From positions 66,751-130,750 of the forward strand of contig JAHZFJ010000006.1 in NCBI GenBank assembly GCA_019421365.1: 64,000 nt of DNA, written 5' to 3'. The notes beneath the pieces were generated by a model, which was not told where the DNA came from, searched no databases, and worked only from the letters and a program-made list of their open reading frames with translations. Positions 43,844-52,831 of this stretch are shown here, one piece after another. The DNA comes from Lachnospiraceae bacterium. GTDB taxonomy: Bacteria; Bacillota; Clostridia; Lachnospirales; Lachnospiraceae. The position numbers and the translations under genes were made by a program. Every line of letters begins with the position of its first letter. Position 1 is the stretch's first letter.

Positions 43844-44944
43844 ATGTACAATTATCTAATAGTAGGAGCAGGCCTCTTCGGTTCAGTCTTCGCATATGAA
43901 GCAAACAAAAGAGGAAAAAGCTGCTTAGTAATCGATAAAAGGGATCATATAGCAGGAAACATATATACAGAAGACATAGAAGGTATCAACGTTCACCAAT
44001 ATGGTGCCCATATTTTTCATACGTCCAATAAGATGGTATGGGATTATGTAAATCAATTTGCAGAATTTAATCACTATATTAATTCACCAGTTGCTGTTTA
44101 TAGGGACGAGCTCTATAATCTACCGTTCAATATGAATACTTTCAGTAAGCTATGGGGAATTCGTACACCAAGCGAAGCTAAGGAGCAAATTCATAACCAA
44201 ATTAGAGAATTGAATATTGGTGAACCAAAAAACTTAGAAGAACAAGCTTTATCCTTAGTAGGTACGGATGTTTATGAGAAGTTAATAAAAGGGTACACAG
44301 AGAAGCAATGGGGAAGAAGTTGTACAGAACTTCCATCATTTATTATTAAACGTTTACCATTGCGTTTTACCTATGATAACAATTATTTTAATGATCCATA
44401 CCAAGGTATTCCTAAAGGTGGATATACTGCAATTATCGAAAAGATGCTTGAAGGAATAGAAGTTAGAACAAGTACCGATTACTTTGAATTAATTAAAGAA
44501 CAACCACATATTGCAGAGAAGATTGTGTTTACAGGTATGATTGATGAATTCTACGATTATCAATTGGGAGAATTGCAATATCGTTCCTTACGATTTGAAT
44601 CTGAAGTATTAGAGGAAGAGAATTATCAGGGGAATGCGGTTGTTAATTATACGGAGCGTGAAGTGCCATATACACGTATAATAGAGCACAAACATTTTGA
44701 ATTTGGAAAACAACCACATACGGTGATTACCAGAGAATATCCATCAGAATGGGAAAAAGGTTCAGAGCCGTATTATCCTATTAATGATGATAAGAATGGA
44801 AGTCTATATGAGAAGTATAGAGAGTTGGCAGAAAAAGAGGCTAATGTAATATTTGGTGGAAGACTTGGCCAATATCGTTATTATGACATGGATAAGGTAA
44901 TTGAATCTGCACTACAAGAGGTAGAAAAAGAATTTAGAAAATAA
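43844..44944 (+). CDS. glf: UDP-galactopyranose mutase
   Basis: 366 residues, normal length. YNYLIVGAGLFGSVFAYEANKRG is the FAD-binding motif, then DKRDHIAGNIYTEDIEGINVHQYGAHIFHT, GYTEKQWGRSCTELPSFIIKRLPLRFTYDNNYFNDPYQGIPKGGYTAI and GRLGQYRYYDMD, all conserved in Glf. It interconverts UDP-galactopyranose and UDP-galactofuranose, so the glycan should contain galactofuranose. It is the last gene of the co-oriented run. Its base composition and codon use are closer to the flanking housekeeping genes than to the AT-rich block before it. Confidence 0.95.
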   Translation: MYNYLIVGAGLFGSVFAYEANKRGKSCLVIDKRDHIAGNIYTEDIEGINVHQYGAHIFHTSNKMVWDYVNQFAEFNHYINSPVAVYRDELYNLPFNMNTFSKLWGIRTPSEAKEQIHNQIRELNIGEPKNLEEQALSLVGTDVYEKLIKGYTEKQWGRSCTELPSFIIKRLPLRFTYDNNYFNDPYQGIPKGGYTAIIEKMLEGIEVRTSTDYFELIKEQPHIAEKIVFTGMIDEFYDYQLGELQYRSLRFESEVLEEENYQGNAVVNYTEREVPYTRIIEHKHFEFGKQPHTVITREYPSEWEKGSEPYYPINDDKNGSLYEKYRELAEKEANVIFGGRLGQYRYYDMDKVIESALQEVEKEFRK

Positions 44945-44965
44945 CTTATATCAGAATTGTTAATC

Positions 44966-45003
44966 AGCTGTAAAATTCTTCTTTGAATTTTACAGCTTTC
45001 AAT
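44966..45003 (+). terminator. terminator of the polysaccharide operon
   Basis: A perfect 13-bp stem (44966-44978 with 44985-44997), six-base loop, followed by a T-rich tail. It marks the end of the long plus-strand run; the next three genes are on the minus strand. Confidence 0.75.
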
Positions 45004-45029
45004 TTCAAATAAGATGTATTACTTGTATT

Positions 45030-45638
45030 CTAGAATCGGAAAATATCCTTCAATCCTACCCATAATTGATCTTTCTCACTAAGATTCAACGCAGTACCGT
45101 CTTCTAACTGGTATCCCTCGGCAGAGGCAGTTCCGTTATATTCACCATTCACTTGCGGCCAAATAACTCCAATTTCTGGATCGTTCCATGCAAGACCTCC
45201 CTCATCGCCGGGGTGATAGAAGTCAGTACATTTGTAACAGAATTCTGCAATGTCGCTTAATACTAGAAAACCATGAGCGAAACCTTCCGGTATATAGAAT
45301 TGTTTTTTGTTTTCTTCTGTAAGCTCTACACCGAACCATTTACCATACGTATCACTGTTACTTCTTAAATCGACAGCTACATCGAATACAGAACCTTTGA
45401 CAACTCGTACTAATTTCCCCTGTGGGTATTCTTTTTGAAAATGTAATCCGCGAAGCACACCTTTAGTAGAGCAGGATTGATTGTCCTGTACAAAGTGCAT
45501 TGTTAGGCCAGCTTCCTCCATATCTCTTTGATTATATGTCTCCATAAAATAACCTCTAGCATCACTGTGAACCGTAGGTTCAATAACACAGAGTCCCTTG
45601 ATGCCGCCGGCATCTTTTTCTATTTTGATTTGTCCCAT
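45030..45638 (-). CDS. rfbC: dTDP-4-dehydrorhamnose 3,5-epimerase
   Basis: 202 residues. GLCVIEPTVHSDARGYFMETYNQRDM, NQSCSTKGVLRGLHFQKEYPQGKLVRVVKGSVFDVAVDLR, and FYIPEGFAHGFLVLSD carry the conserved His and Asp of RmlC; the YKCTDFY segment follows. It epimerises C3 and C5 of dTDP-4-keto-6-deoxyglucose in the dTDP-L-rhamnose pathway. It lies downstream of rfbD with a 177-base gap that contains a structured element. Confidence 0.92.
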   Translation of the reverse strand: MGQIKIEKDAGGIKGLCVIEPTVHSDARGYFMETYNQRDMEEAGLTMHFVQDNQSCSTKGVLRGLHFQKEYPQGKLVRVVKGSVFDVAVDLRSNSDTYGKWFGVELTEENKKQFYIPEGFAHGFLVLSDIAEFCYKCTDFYHPGDEGGLAWNDPEIGVIWPQVNGEYNGTASAEGYQLEDGTALNLSEKDQLWVGLKDIFRF

Positions 45639-45663
45639 TTTATAATTATACCTTTCATAAAAT

Positions 45664-45808
45664 GTAACTGTTCGGAGCCAAGCAGAATAATTTAAAAATG
45701 CATGTTGAATGCTTGCATTTAGGAATGCGTTTTTGAGTTATTCTATTTGGCGGATACGCCACATCGAGGAAAACCGTAGGTTTTTCGAGATTGGCTCTGG
45801 ACAGTTAC
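45664..45808 (-). ncRNA. structured 145-base element between rfbD and rfbC
   Basis: Outer arms of 18 bases (45664-45681 and 45791-45808) pair almost completely, with GTAACTGT/ACAGTTAC at the ends. Within them, on the minus strand, are a hairpin around the CGAAAAACC/GGTTTTC pair, a short GGCG hairpin, and a stem-loop containing GAATGC/GCATTT repeats closed by AGAATAA/TTATTCT. This multi-branched fold with inverted ends could be a MITE-like insertion or a structured RNA that tunes rfbC expression. It is inside an otherwise tight operon. I could not match it to a known family. Confidence 0.5.
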
Positions 45809-45815
45809 TATAAAT

Positions 45816-46700
45816 TTATAGAATCTCTTTTAGATATCGATTTAATGCATCCTGCCAAGTTGGGAGAGGAGTAAATCCTTGATCCGTAAGCTTGCTCCTA
45901 TCAAGTCTGCTATTAAAGGGTCTAGCTGCTTTGGATATTCCATATTCCGCGGTTGTAACAGGAGATACGGTTAACCTATTTTCTGAATACTCTGTATATC
46001 CTAATTCAATTGCTTGATGAAAGATTTCTTTTGCAAAATCATACCAGCTGATGTATCCACCTTCATTGGTAGCATGGTAGTAGCCATATTTGTCTGTTTC
46101 AATCATATCCACTAGTAATCTTGCTAAATCATAGGTATACGTTGGTGTACCAATTTGATCACTGACAACCGTTAATGCATCATGTGATTTTCCTATTTTT
46201 AGCATAGTTTTGATAAAGTTATTACCATTTTTTCCGAATACCCAAGCGATTCGTACAATGAAATATTTATTAAGTAATTCTGCTACAGCCAGTTCGCCTT
46301 CTAATTTGGTTTTTCCATATACATTTAAAGGATTATAATCCTTGCAATCTGGTAGCCAAGGTTCTGTCCCCTGACCATCGAATACGTAATCTGTAGAGAG
46401 ATACATCATTTTAATATCCAACTCTTTGCAGAGTGTTGCGATATGTTTTGTTCCAATGGCATTTACAAGATGGACTTTTTCTTTATTATCTTCGTCTTCT
46501 GCAGCATCAACAGCGGTCCATGCAGCACAGTGAATGACTGCATCGGGATTTGCATTTCTGATACCATTTTCGACAGAAGAATAATCTGTAATATCCATTT
46601 CTTCAATATCTACGCCAATTGCTTCATGGTTTCTTTTGGTCAATTCGTTAACAACGTCATGGCCAAGCTGCCCTTTGACGCCTGTTACAAGTACTTTCAT
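45816..46700 (-). CDS. rfbD: dTDP-4-dehydrorhamnose reductase
   Basis: 294 residues from the ATG at 46700, which has GGAGG upstream; an upstream open extension lies inside rfbB and is rejected. MKVLVTGVKGQLGHDVVNEL is the cofactor motif; YLSTDYVFDGQG and YGKTKLEGE supply the Ser/Thr and Tyr-x3-Lys; VRIAWVFGKNGNNFIKTML and YHATNEG are typical of RmlD. It performs the last step to dTDP-L-rhamnose. Operon with rfbB (22-base gap). Confidence 0.93.
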   Translation of the reverse strand: MKVLVTGVKGQLGHDVVNELTKRNHEAIGVDIEEMDITDYSSVENGIRNANPDAVIHCAAWTAVDAAEDEDNKEKVHLVNAIGTKHIATLCKELDIKMMYLSTDYVFDGQGTEPWLPDCKDYNPLNVYGKTKLEGELAVAELLNKYFIVRIAWVFGKNGNNFIKTMLKIGKSHDALTVVSDQIGTPTYTYDLARLLVDMIETDKYGYYHATNEGGYISWYDFAKEIFHQAIELGYTEYSENRLTVSPVTTAEYGISKAARPFNSRLDRSKLTDQGFTPLPTWQDALNRYLKEIL

Positions 46701-46722
46701 TCTATAACCTCCATTAACGATC

Positions 46723-47742
46723 TTATCGATTGCTGTACATCGTTTCATAATAGTTTTGGTATTCTCCAGATATAATGGTTTCCCACCATTCTTTATTAGT
46801 AAGGTACCACTGAATTGTCTTTTTAATACCATCTGCAAATTTGGTTTCTGGAAGCCAGCCGAGCTCTGTGTGAATTTTGGTTGGATCAATTGCATAACGC
46901 ATATCATGTCCTTTACGATCAGTAACATAGGTAATTAGGCTTTCTGGTTTGCCTAGTTCCTTGCAGATGATCTTAACAATATCGATGTTTTTCATTTCAT
47001 TGTGTCCACCGATGTTATATACTTCTCCAACACGTCCCTTGTGGATAATTAAATCAATAGCTTTGCAGTGATCCTCAACATAGAGCCAATCACGAACATT
47101 CTCACCTTTGCCATAGACAGGAAGTGGTTTGTCATTCAATGCATTGGCAATCATGAGTGGAATCAATTTCTCTGGAAAATGATAAGGTCCATAGTTGTTG
47201 GAGCATCGACTGATAGTAACAGGAAGACCATAGGTTCTGTGATAAGCTAATACTAATAAATCAGCAGCAGCTTTTGAAGAACTATAAGGGCTACTAGTAT
47301 GAATTGGAGTTTCTTCTGTAAAGAAGAGATCCGGTCTATCAAGTGGCAAATCACCATACACTTCATCAGTTGATACTTGATGATAGCGAGTAATGCCATA
47401 TTCTCTACAAGCATCCATTAAAACAGCAGTACCTTTGATATTCGTGTCTAAGAAAACTTCAGGATTTTCGATGGAACGATCCACATGGCTCTCCGCAGCG
47501 AAGTTCACGATAATATCAGGATGTTCTTCTTCAAATAGTTGATAAACTGCTTCACGGTTTGTGATACTTTCCTTCACAAATCGGAAGTTAGGATTGTCCA
47601 TTACAGGGCTAAGAGTGGATAAGTTTCCTGCATATGTTAGACAGTCTAGACAAACAATACGGTAATCTGGGTATTTCTTTAGCATATGAAAGATAAAATT
47701 GCTTCCAATAAATCCGGCACCACCGGTAACGATAATAGTCAT
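46723..47742 (-). CDS. rfbB: dTDP-glucose 4,6-dehydratase
   Basis: 339 residues, standard length. TIIVTGGAGFIGSNFIFHML, FAAESHVDRSIENPEVFLDTNIKGT, HQVSTDEVYGDL, SPYSSSKAAADLLVLAYHRTYG and SRCSNNYGPYHFPEKLIPLMI match RmlB throughout. It converts dTDP-glucose to dTDP-4-keto-6-deoxyglucose. It heads the rfbBDC operon, preceded by a promoter with a dyad in a 19-bp spacer. The cognate thymidylyltransferase rfbA lies apart at 52832 on the other strand. Confidence 0.95.
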   Translation of the reverse strand: MTIIVTGGAGFIGSNFIFHMLKKYPDYRIVCLDCLTYAGNLSTLSPVMDNPNFRFVKESITNREAVYQLFEEEHPDIIVNFAAESHVDRSIENPEVFLDTNIKGTAVLMDACREYGITRYHQVSTDEVYGDLPLDRPDLFFTEETPIHTSSPYSSSKAAADLLVLAYHRTYGLPVTISRCSNNYGPYHFPEKLIPLMIANALNDKPLPVYGKGENVRDWLYVEDHCKAIDLIIHKGRVGEVYNIGGHNEMKNIDIVKIICKELGKPESLITYVTDRKGHDMRYAIDPTKIHTELGWLPETKFADGIKKTIQWYLTNKEWWETIISGEYQNYYETMYSNR

Positions 47743-47780
47743 AGTTTAATTCTCCTTCTCGCTCAATTTATTATAAAGTC

Positions 47781-47811
47781 ATTATAAAAGGTGACGTTAG
47801 GTCACTTGCAA
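47781..47811 (-). promoter_or_regulatory. MerR-type promoter of the rfbBDC operon
   Basis: On the minus strand TTGCAA (47806-47811) and TATAAT (47781-47786) are separated by exactly 19 bp, longer than the usual 17. The spacer holds a near-perfect dyad, GTGAC-n5-GTCAC (47791-47805), extended by one or two bases each side. This over-long spacer with an internal dyad is the hallmark of promoters activated by MerR-family regulators. A MerR-family gene ends 28 bases upstream. Confidence 0.65.
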
Positions 47812-47838
47812 GTACTTTTTTATCTTTTTATAAATTAT

Positions 47839-49020
47839 TTACTTTTTACATAAAAAGATACCTGCTTCTTTCGTAATGTGGAATACGTTATCTGTTTGTT
47901 TCTTCACATAGGAACGGAAGTCATTGTAATGATCTATTAGGTACTGGTTTTGGTTTCCATGGCAGGAAAGGATATAGGAGATTAATGGCTCTGAATCCGG
48001 AACAAGTAAGCAATCTTCATAGGTTTTGCATTCAATTTTTGAAAAATAGGGAGCTAAGATTTCCATACCATTCTCCAAGCCGAATTTTTCATATAGCTTG
48101 TCAGCAGAGAGAACAATTCTATCATCGAAACCCTGAACCAACTGGCTTACTTCTACCATATGATTGCTACCATATGTACTACAAAGAAATAATCCGTCTG
48201 GTTTCAATACTCTGTGTACTTCCTGACAGACCTGTGCGATATCTTCGCAGTAGAATAATACATGATTTGCAATAACTAAATCAAAGCTTTCTGATTTATA
48301 GGAGATCTGTTTGCAATCAAACGCATGAAAGGTGAACCGCATATCTTCTGTACCTATGGCACGGCGTGCATCACGAAGCATACCTTCAGAAAGGTCGGAT
48401 AAGGTGATGGTAACATTCTTTGGTAATAGAGAGAGATTACTTGTCCATAACGTTCCATCACCACAACCGATTTCTAAGATATTCATATTAGGCTTGATAT
48501 GACACTGTTCATAAATCCAAGGGAACCAACCTTGCCTATTTTGTGAATACAAGCTGTGAAGATTGATTCTTGCAGAAATATTAGATGCATTTTTATACTG
48601 ATTCTTCATACTCTTTTCCATTCCAGTTAAGTGAATGAGATGTAACATGTTACTCCAATCAATGGAATGTTCTGTCTGTATTGCATTGCAAGTATCTTCT
48701 ATTGCCTTTTCAACTAGTTGCATCTGTTCAATTCGGTCCCGAATTAACTTGAGTTGTAGATTCAAAGAATTCGTCATAAAGTGATAATCGGTATCATTAA
48801 CTGTCATCTCTTTGATATCTTCTAGGGAAAAACCAAGGTATTTCAGAAGAAGTATTTGTTGAAGCCTCGCTAAATCCTCATCAGTATAGAAGCGAGCGCC
48901 TGTATCAGTGACCAAAGAAGGGGGTAAGATATTTTGTTTATCATAATAGCGAATGGTACGCAAGGTAACATGAGCCATGCGAGCAAATTCACCGGAGGAG
49001 TAATAACCTGTTTTTTTCAT
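47839..49020 (-). CDS. MerR-family regulator with methyltransferase domain
   Basis: 393 residues. Residues about 5-75 are a MerR helix-turn-helix (YYSSGEFARMAHVTLRTIRYYDKQNILPPS...GARFYTDEDLARLQQILLLKYLGFSLEDIKEM), followed by the dimerisation helix (about 80-125). Residues about 165-330 are a SAM-dependent methyltransferase fold (MNILEIGCGDGTLWTSNL, TLSDLSEGMLRDAR, FDLVIANHVLFYCEDI, EVHRVLKPDGLFLCSTYG). MerR-methyltransferase fusions occur in Firmicutes but their effectors are largely unknown. It lies just upstream of, and in the same direction as, rfbB, whose promoter has MerR-type architecture, so it may control dTDP-rhamnose supply. Confidence 0.8.
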   Translation of the reverse strand: MKKTGYYSSGEFARMAHVTLRTIRYYDKQNILPPSLVTDTGARFYTDEDLARLQQILLLKYLGFSLEDIKEMTVNDTDYHFMTNSLNLQLKLIRDRIEQMQLVEKAIEDTCNAIQTEHSIDWSNMLHLIHLTGMEKSMKNQYKNASNISARINLHSLYSQNRQGWFPWIYEQCHIKPNMNILEIGCGDGTLWTSNLSLLPKNVTITLSDLSEGMLRDARRAIGTEDMRFTFHAFDCKQISYKSESFDLVIANHVLFYCEDIAQVCQEVHRVLKPDGLFLCSTYGSNHMVEVSQLVQGFDDRIVLSADKLYEKFGLENGMEILAPYFSKIECKTYEDCLLVPDSEPLISYILSCHGNQNQYLIDHYNDFRSYVKKQTDNVFHITKEAGIFLCKK

Positions 49021-49137
49021 GTTTTTTGGTCCTCTCTATATAGGAATAATTTGAAGTCAGTATAGTTCTAATTATAAACCAAAGGATAGAATGAGGCAAT
49101 GAATAGAAAACAGAGCTGAAGGTAGAATGTGTATAAT

Positions 49138-49189
49138 AACATGCCACTATATTAGGAATATATATTTATTCCCAATATAGTGGCATGTT
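49138..49189. terminator. bidirectional intergenic hairpin
   Basis: A 16-bp stem (49138-49153 with 49174-49189) ending in ATGCCACTATATT and its complement. Neither side has a strong T run. It lies between the small Gly/Pro-rich gene and the regulator gene, both on the minus strand, and may separate their transcripts. Confidence 0.45.
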
Positions 49190-49246
49190 AGCGCAATCAA
49201 TACATTCAATAGAAGGTTTTTCTACTTATCATTAATATCTAGGGAT

Positions 49247-49462
49247 CTAATCTATCCAAGGACCGGACCCCCATGGTTCATTAGATCCGAAGGAACCAGT
49301 ATTAGGGCGAGGACCAGGATACACCCAAGTGTTGGGATCGTAATTATACCCCCTAGGACCAGGAATAGGACCCCAAGGACCGGGACCGCATTGACCAGGA
49401 CCCCAAGGCCCCCAATGATTCCCGCTACAACAGGAAGTAGTAGTTACCTTACGTTTTGCCAT
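49247..49462 (-). CDS. small Gly/Pro/Trp-rich protein
   Basis: 71 residues from the ATG at 49462, with GGTGAG 7 bases upstream (a TTG 15 bases earlier is less likely). After a basic start (MAKRKVTTTSCCSG) it is almost wholly repeats of G-P-W-G-P/GPGP with one Cys after the CC pair, ending GSGPWID. No signal peptide. I do not recognise a family; composition recalls small spore-coat or exosporium-type proteins but nothing else supports that. GC content is well above its surroundings. Confidence 0.6.
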   Translation of the reverse strand: MAKRKVTTTSCCSGNHWGPWGPGQCGPGPWGPIPGPRGYNYDPNTWVYPGPRPNTGSFGSNEPWGSGPWID

Positions 49463-49544
49463 ATGTTTACTCACCAATTTACATGTCGTTATAATGTATA
49501 ATATGTTCGAAAGTTAGAAAAAGTGACTGATTTTGTACTTTACA

Positions 49545-49572
49545 TTGACATAGGTATGTGAGAAAATAGAAG
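49545..49572 (+). promoter_or_regulatory. promoter of the UDP-sugar dehydratase gene
   Basis: TTGACA (49545-49550), 16 bp, TAGAAG (49567-49572), about 75 bases before the ATG. Confidence 0.45.
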
Positions 49573-49648
49573 AAGTGAATTTTTGGAGAATGTAGAGTGA
49601 AATGCTCATGCACAAGCTCTTGAATTTGGAAGGAGAAAACACATTAGT

Positions 49649-51511
49649 ATGTTAAAACTAATACGAGAGAATAAATTGTTATTCAGAAGAATATTTTTGA
49701 TTATCCTAGATGCATTAATGATTAATGTATGCGCATTTATGGCAATATTAATCAGATTTGATTTTTCCTTTAACAGTATTCCAACGCATTACTTAGATGC
49801 AGTTTTAGAATATGCTCCATGGAATACGGTAATTACAATACTTATATTTTATTGTTGCAGACTTTATCATAGCTTATGGAAATACGCTAGTATAGATGAA
49901 GTTACCAATGTTTTAATTGGTTGTATTCTTGCAGCAGTAGCTCAATACATAGGAATCCATGTCATGAAGTTGCATGTACCTAGAAGTTATTATCCACTTA
50001 GTATGGTATTCCTCATAGGAGGAGTGGTTGGAACAAGGTTTTTATACCGTTTCATACGATTACTGTCTCAGCGTTACCATGGTGCGAAAAAGAGCCGTAT
50101 CATGATAATTGGTGCAGGTGAGGCAGCGAATGTTATTATTCGAGAGATTGCAGTAAGCCAATATGTTGATGGTGTTGTTGTATGTGTAATTGATGATAAT
50201 CGCTCTAAGGTTGGAAGATACATACAAGGAGTTAAGATTATTGGTACAAGGCAGAAGATTGTAGAAGCAGCACGAAAGTATGAGATTACAGATATTATTA
50301 TCGCTATGCCGTCGGCATCAAGGAAAGAAATTCGTTCGATCCTTGAAATCTGTAAAGAGACAAACTGTACATTGAAGATATTACCTGGACTATATCAATT
50401 AATCAATGAAGAAGTTAGTGTAAGTCGATTACGTACGGTTGAGATAGAGGATTTACTAGGAAGAGAACCTGTTCGTATCGATGCCAGAGAAGTATCTGAT
50501 TTCTTACGAGGTAAGGTTGTAATGGTAACTGGCGGTGGAGGCTCAATTGGAAGCGAATTATGTAGGCAGATTGCATCTTTTCACCCAGCCAAATTAATTA
50601 TCATAGATATCTACGAGAATAATGCATATTATATTCAGCAAGAACTTAAGAAAAGGTATCCAAAGATGGATCTTGAAGTTTTAATTGCATCTGTAAGAAA
50701 TACAAATCGTATGGACCAGATCTTTGACAAATATCGTCCAGAATTTGTTTATCATGCAGCAGCACATAAGCATGTTCCACTTATGGAGGATAGTCCGAAT
50801 GAGGCGATTAAGAATAATGTTGGTGGAACACTGAAGCTAGTGAAGGCGGCTGATAAGTACGGTGTAAAACGATTTATCTTCATATCCAGTGATAAAGCAG
50901 TTAACCCAACGAATATAATGGGCGCTTCTAAGAGAATCTGCGAGATGATTATACAGTCGTTTAATCGTAGGTCTCAAACAGAATTTGTTGCAGTTCGTTT
51001 TGGTAATGTTCTTGGAAGTAATGGAAGTGTAATTCCATTATTCAAGCAACAGATTATGAATGGTGGACCAGTGACAGTAACTCACCCGGATATCATTCGT
51101 TATTTTATGACGATTCCGGAAGCGGTATCCCTTGTGTTACAAGCCGGAGTATATGCACACGGTGGTGAAATTTTCGTACTTGATATGGGAGAGCCTGTTA
51201 AGATTGCTGATTTAGCTAAGAACCTAATCAGGTTATCAGGATTTATCCCAGACAAAGATATTCGTATTGTATATACCGGATTGCGACCTGGTGAGAAATT
51301 ATATGAAGAATTGCTTATGGAAGAGGAAGGTTTGAAAGAAACCAATAATAATCGAATCTTTGTTGGAGAGCCAATTATATTCGATGATGACGTATTCATA
51401 GAAGCAGTCGAGAATCTGGATTATATTGCGAAACAAGAATGCAAAGAGATTCGTGAAGAAGTGAAGAAGCTTGTTACGACATATGATTACAAAGAAGCAG
51501 GCTCTAACTAA
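49649..51511 (+). CDS. membrane UDP-GlcNAc-type 4,6-dehydratase (PglF/CapD/WbpM-like)
   Basis: 620 residues. Four N-terminal membrane spans (about 12-130) and a first nucleotide-binding region (RIMIIGAGEAANVIIREI, about 150) precede the catalytic SDR domain (about 285-560) beginning VVMVTGGGGSIGSELCRQI. The active site reads SSDKAVNPTNIMGASKR: the usual catalytic Tyr is Met, as in the FlaA1/PglF/WbpM group (SMK triad). It makes UDP-4-keto-6-deoxy-sugar from UDP-GlcNAc, probably for the first residue loaded by the phosphoglycosyl transferase at 21245. GGAGG site; own promoter; monocistronic. Confidence 0.9.
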   Translation: MLKLIRENKLLFRRIFLIILDALMINVCAFMAILIRFDFSFNSIPTHYLDAVLEYAPWNTVITILIFYCCRLYHSLWKYASIDEVTNVLIGCILAAVAQYIGIHVMKLHVPRSYYPLSMVFLIGGVVGTRFLYRFIRLLSQRYHGAKKSRIMIIGAGEAANVIIREIAVSQYVDGVVVCVIDDNRSKVGRYIQGVKIIGTRQKIVEAARKYEITDIIIAMPSASRKEIRSILEICKETNCTLKILPGLYQLINEEVSVSRLRTVEIEDLLGREPVRIDAREVSDFLRGKVVMVTGGGGSIGSELCRQIASFHPAKLIIIDIYENNAYYIQQELKKRYPKMDLEVLIASVRNTNRMDQIFDKYRPEFVYHAAAHKHVPLMEDSPNEAIKNNVGGTLKLVKAADKYGVKRFIFISSDKAVNPTNIMGASKRICEMIIQSFNRRSQTEFVAVRFGNVLGSNGSVIPLFKQQIMNGGPVTVTHPDIIRYFMTIPEAVSLVLQAGVYAHGGEIFVLDMGEPVKIADLAKNLIRLSGFIPDKDIRIVYTGLRPGEKLYEELLMEEEGLKETNNNRIFVGEPIIFDDDVFIEAVENLDYIAKQECKEIREEVKKLVTTYDYKEAGSN

Positions 51512-51590
51512 GGTCATTTTGGTCTGCCTCGGAGTTTGGAATATTATTATAAAAAGAACAAGTTGCAAAGAATTAAGAACAGGAGAGCAA

Positions 51591-51648
51591 AAAGGCGATT
51601 ACAGTATGGTAACCATTAAGGTCAACGTACTATAATCGCCTTTCTCAT
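51591..51648. terminator. bidirectional terminator between convergent genes
   Basis: A 16-bp stem (51591-51606 with 51628-51643) has T-rich stretches on both sides when read outward. It lies between the dehydratase (plus) and galU (minus), which converge. Confidence 0.75.
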
Positions 51649-51662
51649 ATCTTAAATAGTTT

Positions 51663-52550
51663 TTATAATCTTTGAGCTAATTCCTTAATATAAGTAGTTA
51701 CTTGATCCTTAAGATTATCTCTTTCTAAAGCGAAGTCGATGGTTGCTTTAATAAAACCGAATTTATCCCCAACATCATAACGGATGCCTTCAAAATCATA
51801 TGCATAAACAGCTTGTAAATCCATAAGACGTGTAATTGCATCTGTAAGTTGGATTTCACCGCCAGCTCCAGGCCTTTGTGATGATAAGAAAGTGAAAATC
51901 TGTGGAGTGAGGACGTAACGTCCAAGTACAGCCAAATTACTAGGGGCATTATCGATAGCAGGTTTTTCCACCATATCTGTAAGTTTAACACGTCTTCCTA
52001 CTGGTTTATGGCTTTTAGATGGAGCAACGATACCGTATTTGTTAACTTGGTCCTCAGGAACTGACTGTACGCCAACGATAGATGCACCTGTTTCTTGATA
52101 ACTTTCTATTAATTGTTCAAGAGCTGGTTTACCACCATGATTAATAACAACGTCATCACCTAATAAGACAGCGAAAGGCTCATCCCCTATGAAGGATCTA
52201 GCACATAACACAGCATGTCCAAGTCCGCGTGGCTCTTTTTGACGTACATAATAGATATTAGCTAAACTAGATATATCACTCATCATCTTAAGTTCGGCAT
52301 TCTTACCTGCCTTTGAAAGGTGCTCTTCTAATTCATAAGAACGGTCAAAATGATTTTCCATACAGTGTTTGTAGGAATTTGTTATAATTAAAATCTCTTC
52401 TATACCACTTTGTACAGCCTCTTCAACTATATATTGAATTGTAGGTGTATCTACTAGTGGTAACATTTCTTTTGGAACCGCCTTTGTTACTGGAAGGAAT
52501 CTTGTTCCAAGACCGGCGGCTGGAATAACTGCCTTCTTAATTTTTGCCAT
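51663..52550 (-). CDS. galU: UTP-glucose-1-phosphate uridylyltransferase
   Basis: 295 residues. KAVIPAAGLGTRFLPVTKAVPKEMLPLVDTPTIQYIVEEAV, RQKEPRGLGHAVLCAR, FAVLLGDDVV, MVEKP and AGGEIQLTDAI are GalU signatures. It makes UDP-glucose, feeding UDP-galactose and then UDP-galactofuranose through Glf. Monocistronic, minus strand, divergent from rfbA with about 280 bases between them. Confidence 0.95.
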   Translation of the reverse strand: MAKIKKAVIPAAGLGTRFLPVTKAVPKEMLPLVDTPTIQYIVEEAVQSGIEEILIITNSYKHCMENHFDRSYELEEHLSKAGKNAELKMMSDISSLANIYYVRQKEPRGLGHAVLCARSFIGDEPFAVLLGDDVVINHGGKPALEQLIESYQETGASIVGVQSVPEDQVNKYGIVAPSKSHKPVGRRVKLTDMVEKPAIDNAPSNLAVLGRYVLTPQIFTFLSSQRPGAGGEIQLTDAITRLMDLQAVYAYDFEGIRYDVGDKFGFIKATIDFALERDNLKDQVTTYIKELAQRL

Positions 52551-52831
52551 CTACTAACTTCTCCTTGTACAATATATTTGGAAAATACGATAAAACATAT
52601 AAGTATAATAATTAGTAGTAAACAACCATATTTTCCTAAAGTTCCTTATATTATAATATATATCCTATGCTTTTACAACCAATAAAGGTCATGAAGCCCT
52701 TGCTATCAAAATCAATAAAGTTAGTATTGAGAGGAATAATCTTTCTAAATTGGGTATTATATGTTATAATAATACGTAATAATGACTTGGTAACTTCAAG
52801 AAATAAGGTATATAAACAAATGGAGGTACGC

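Noticed and set aside
46443..46938. plus-strand frames over rfbD/rfbB
   Set aside because: Shadows of strongly conserved minus-strand genes.
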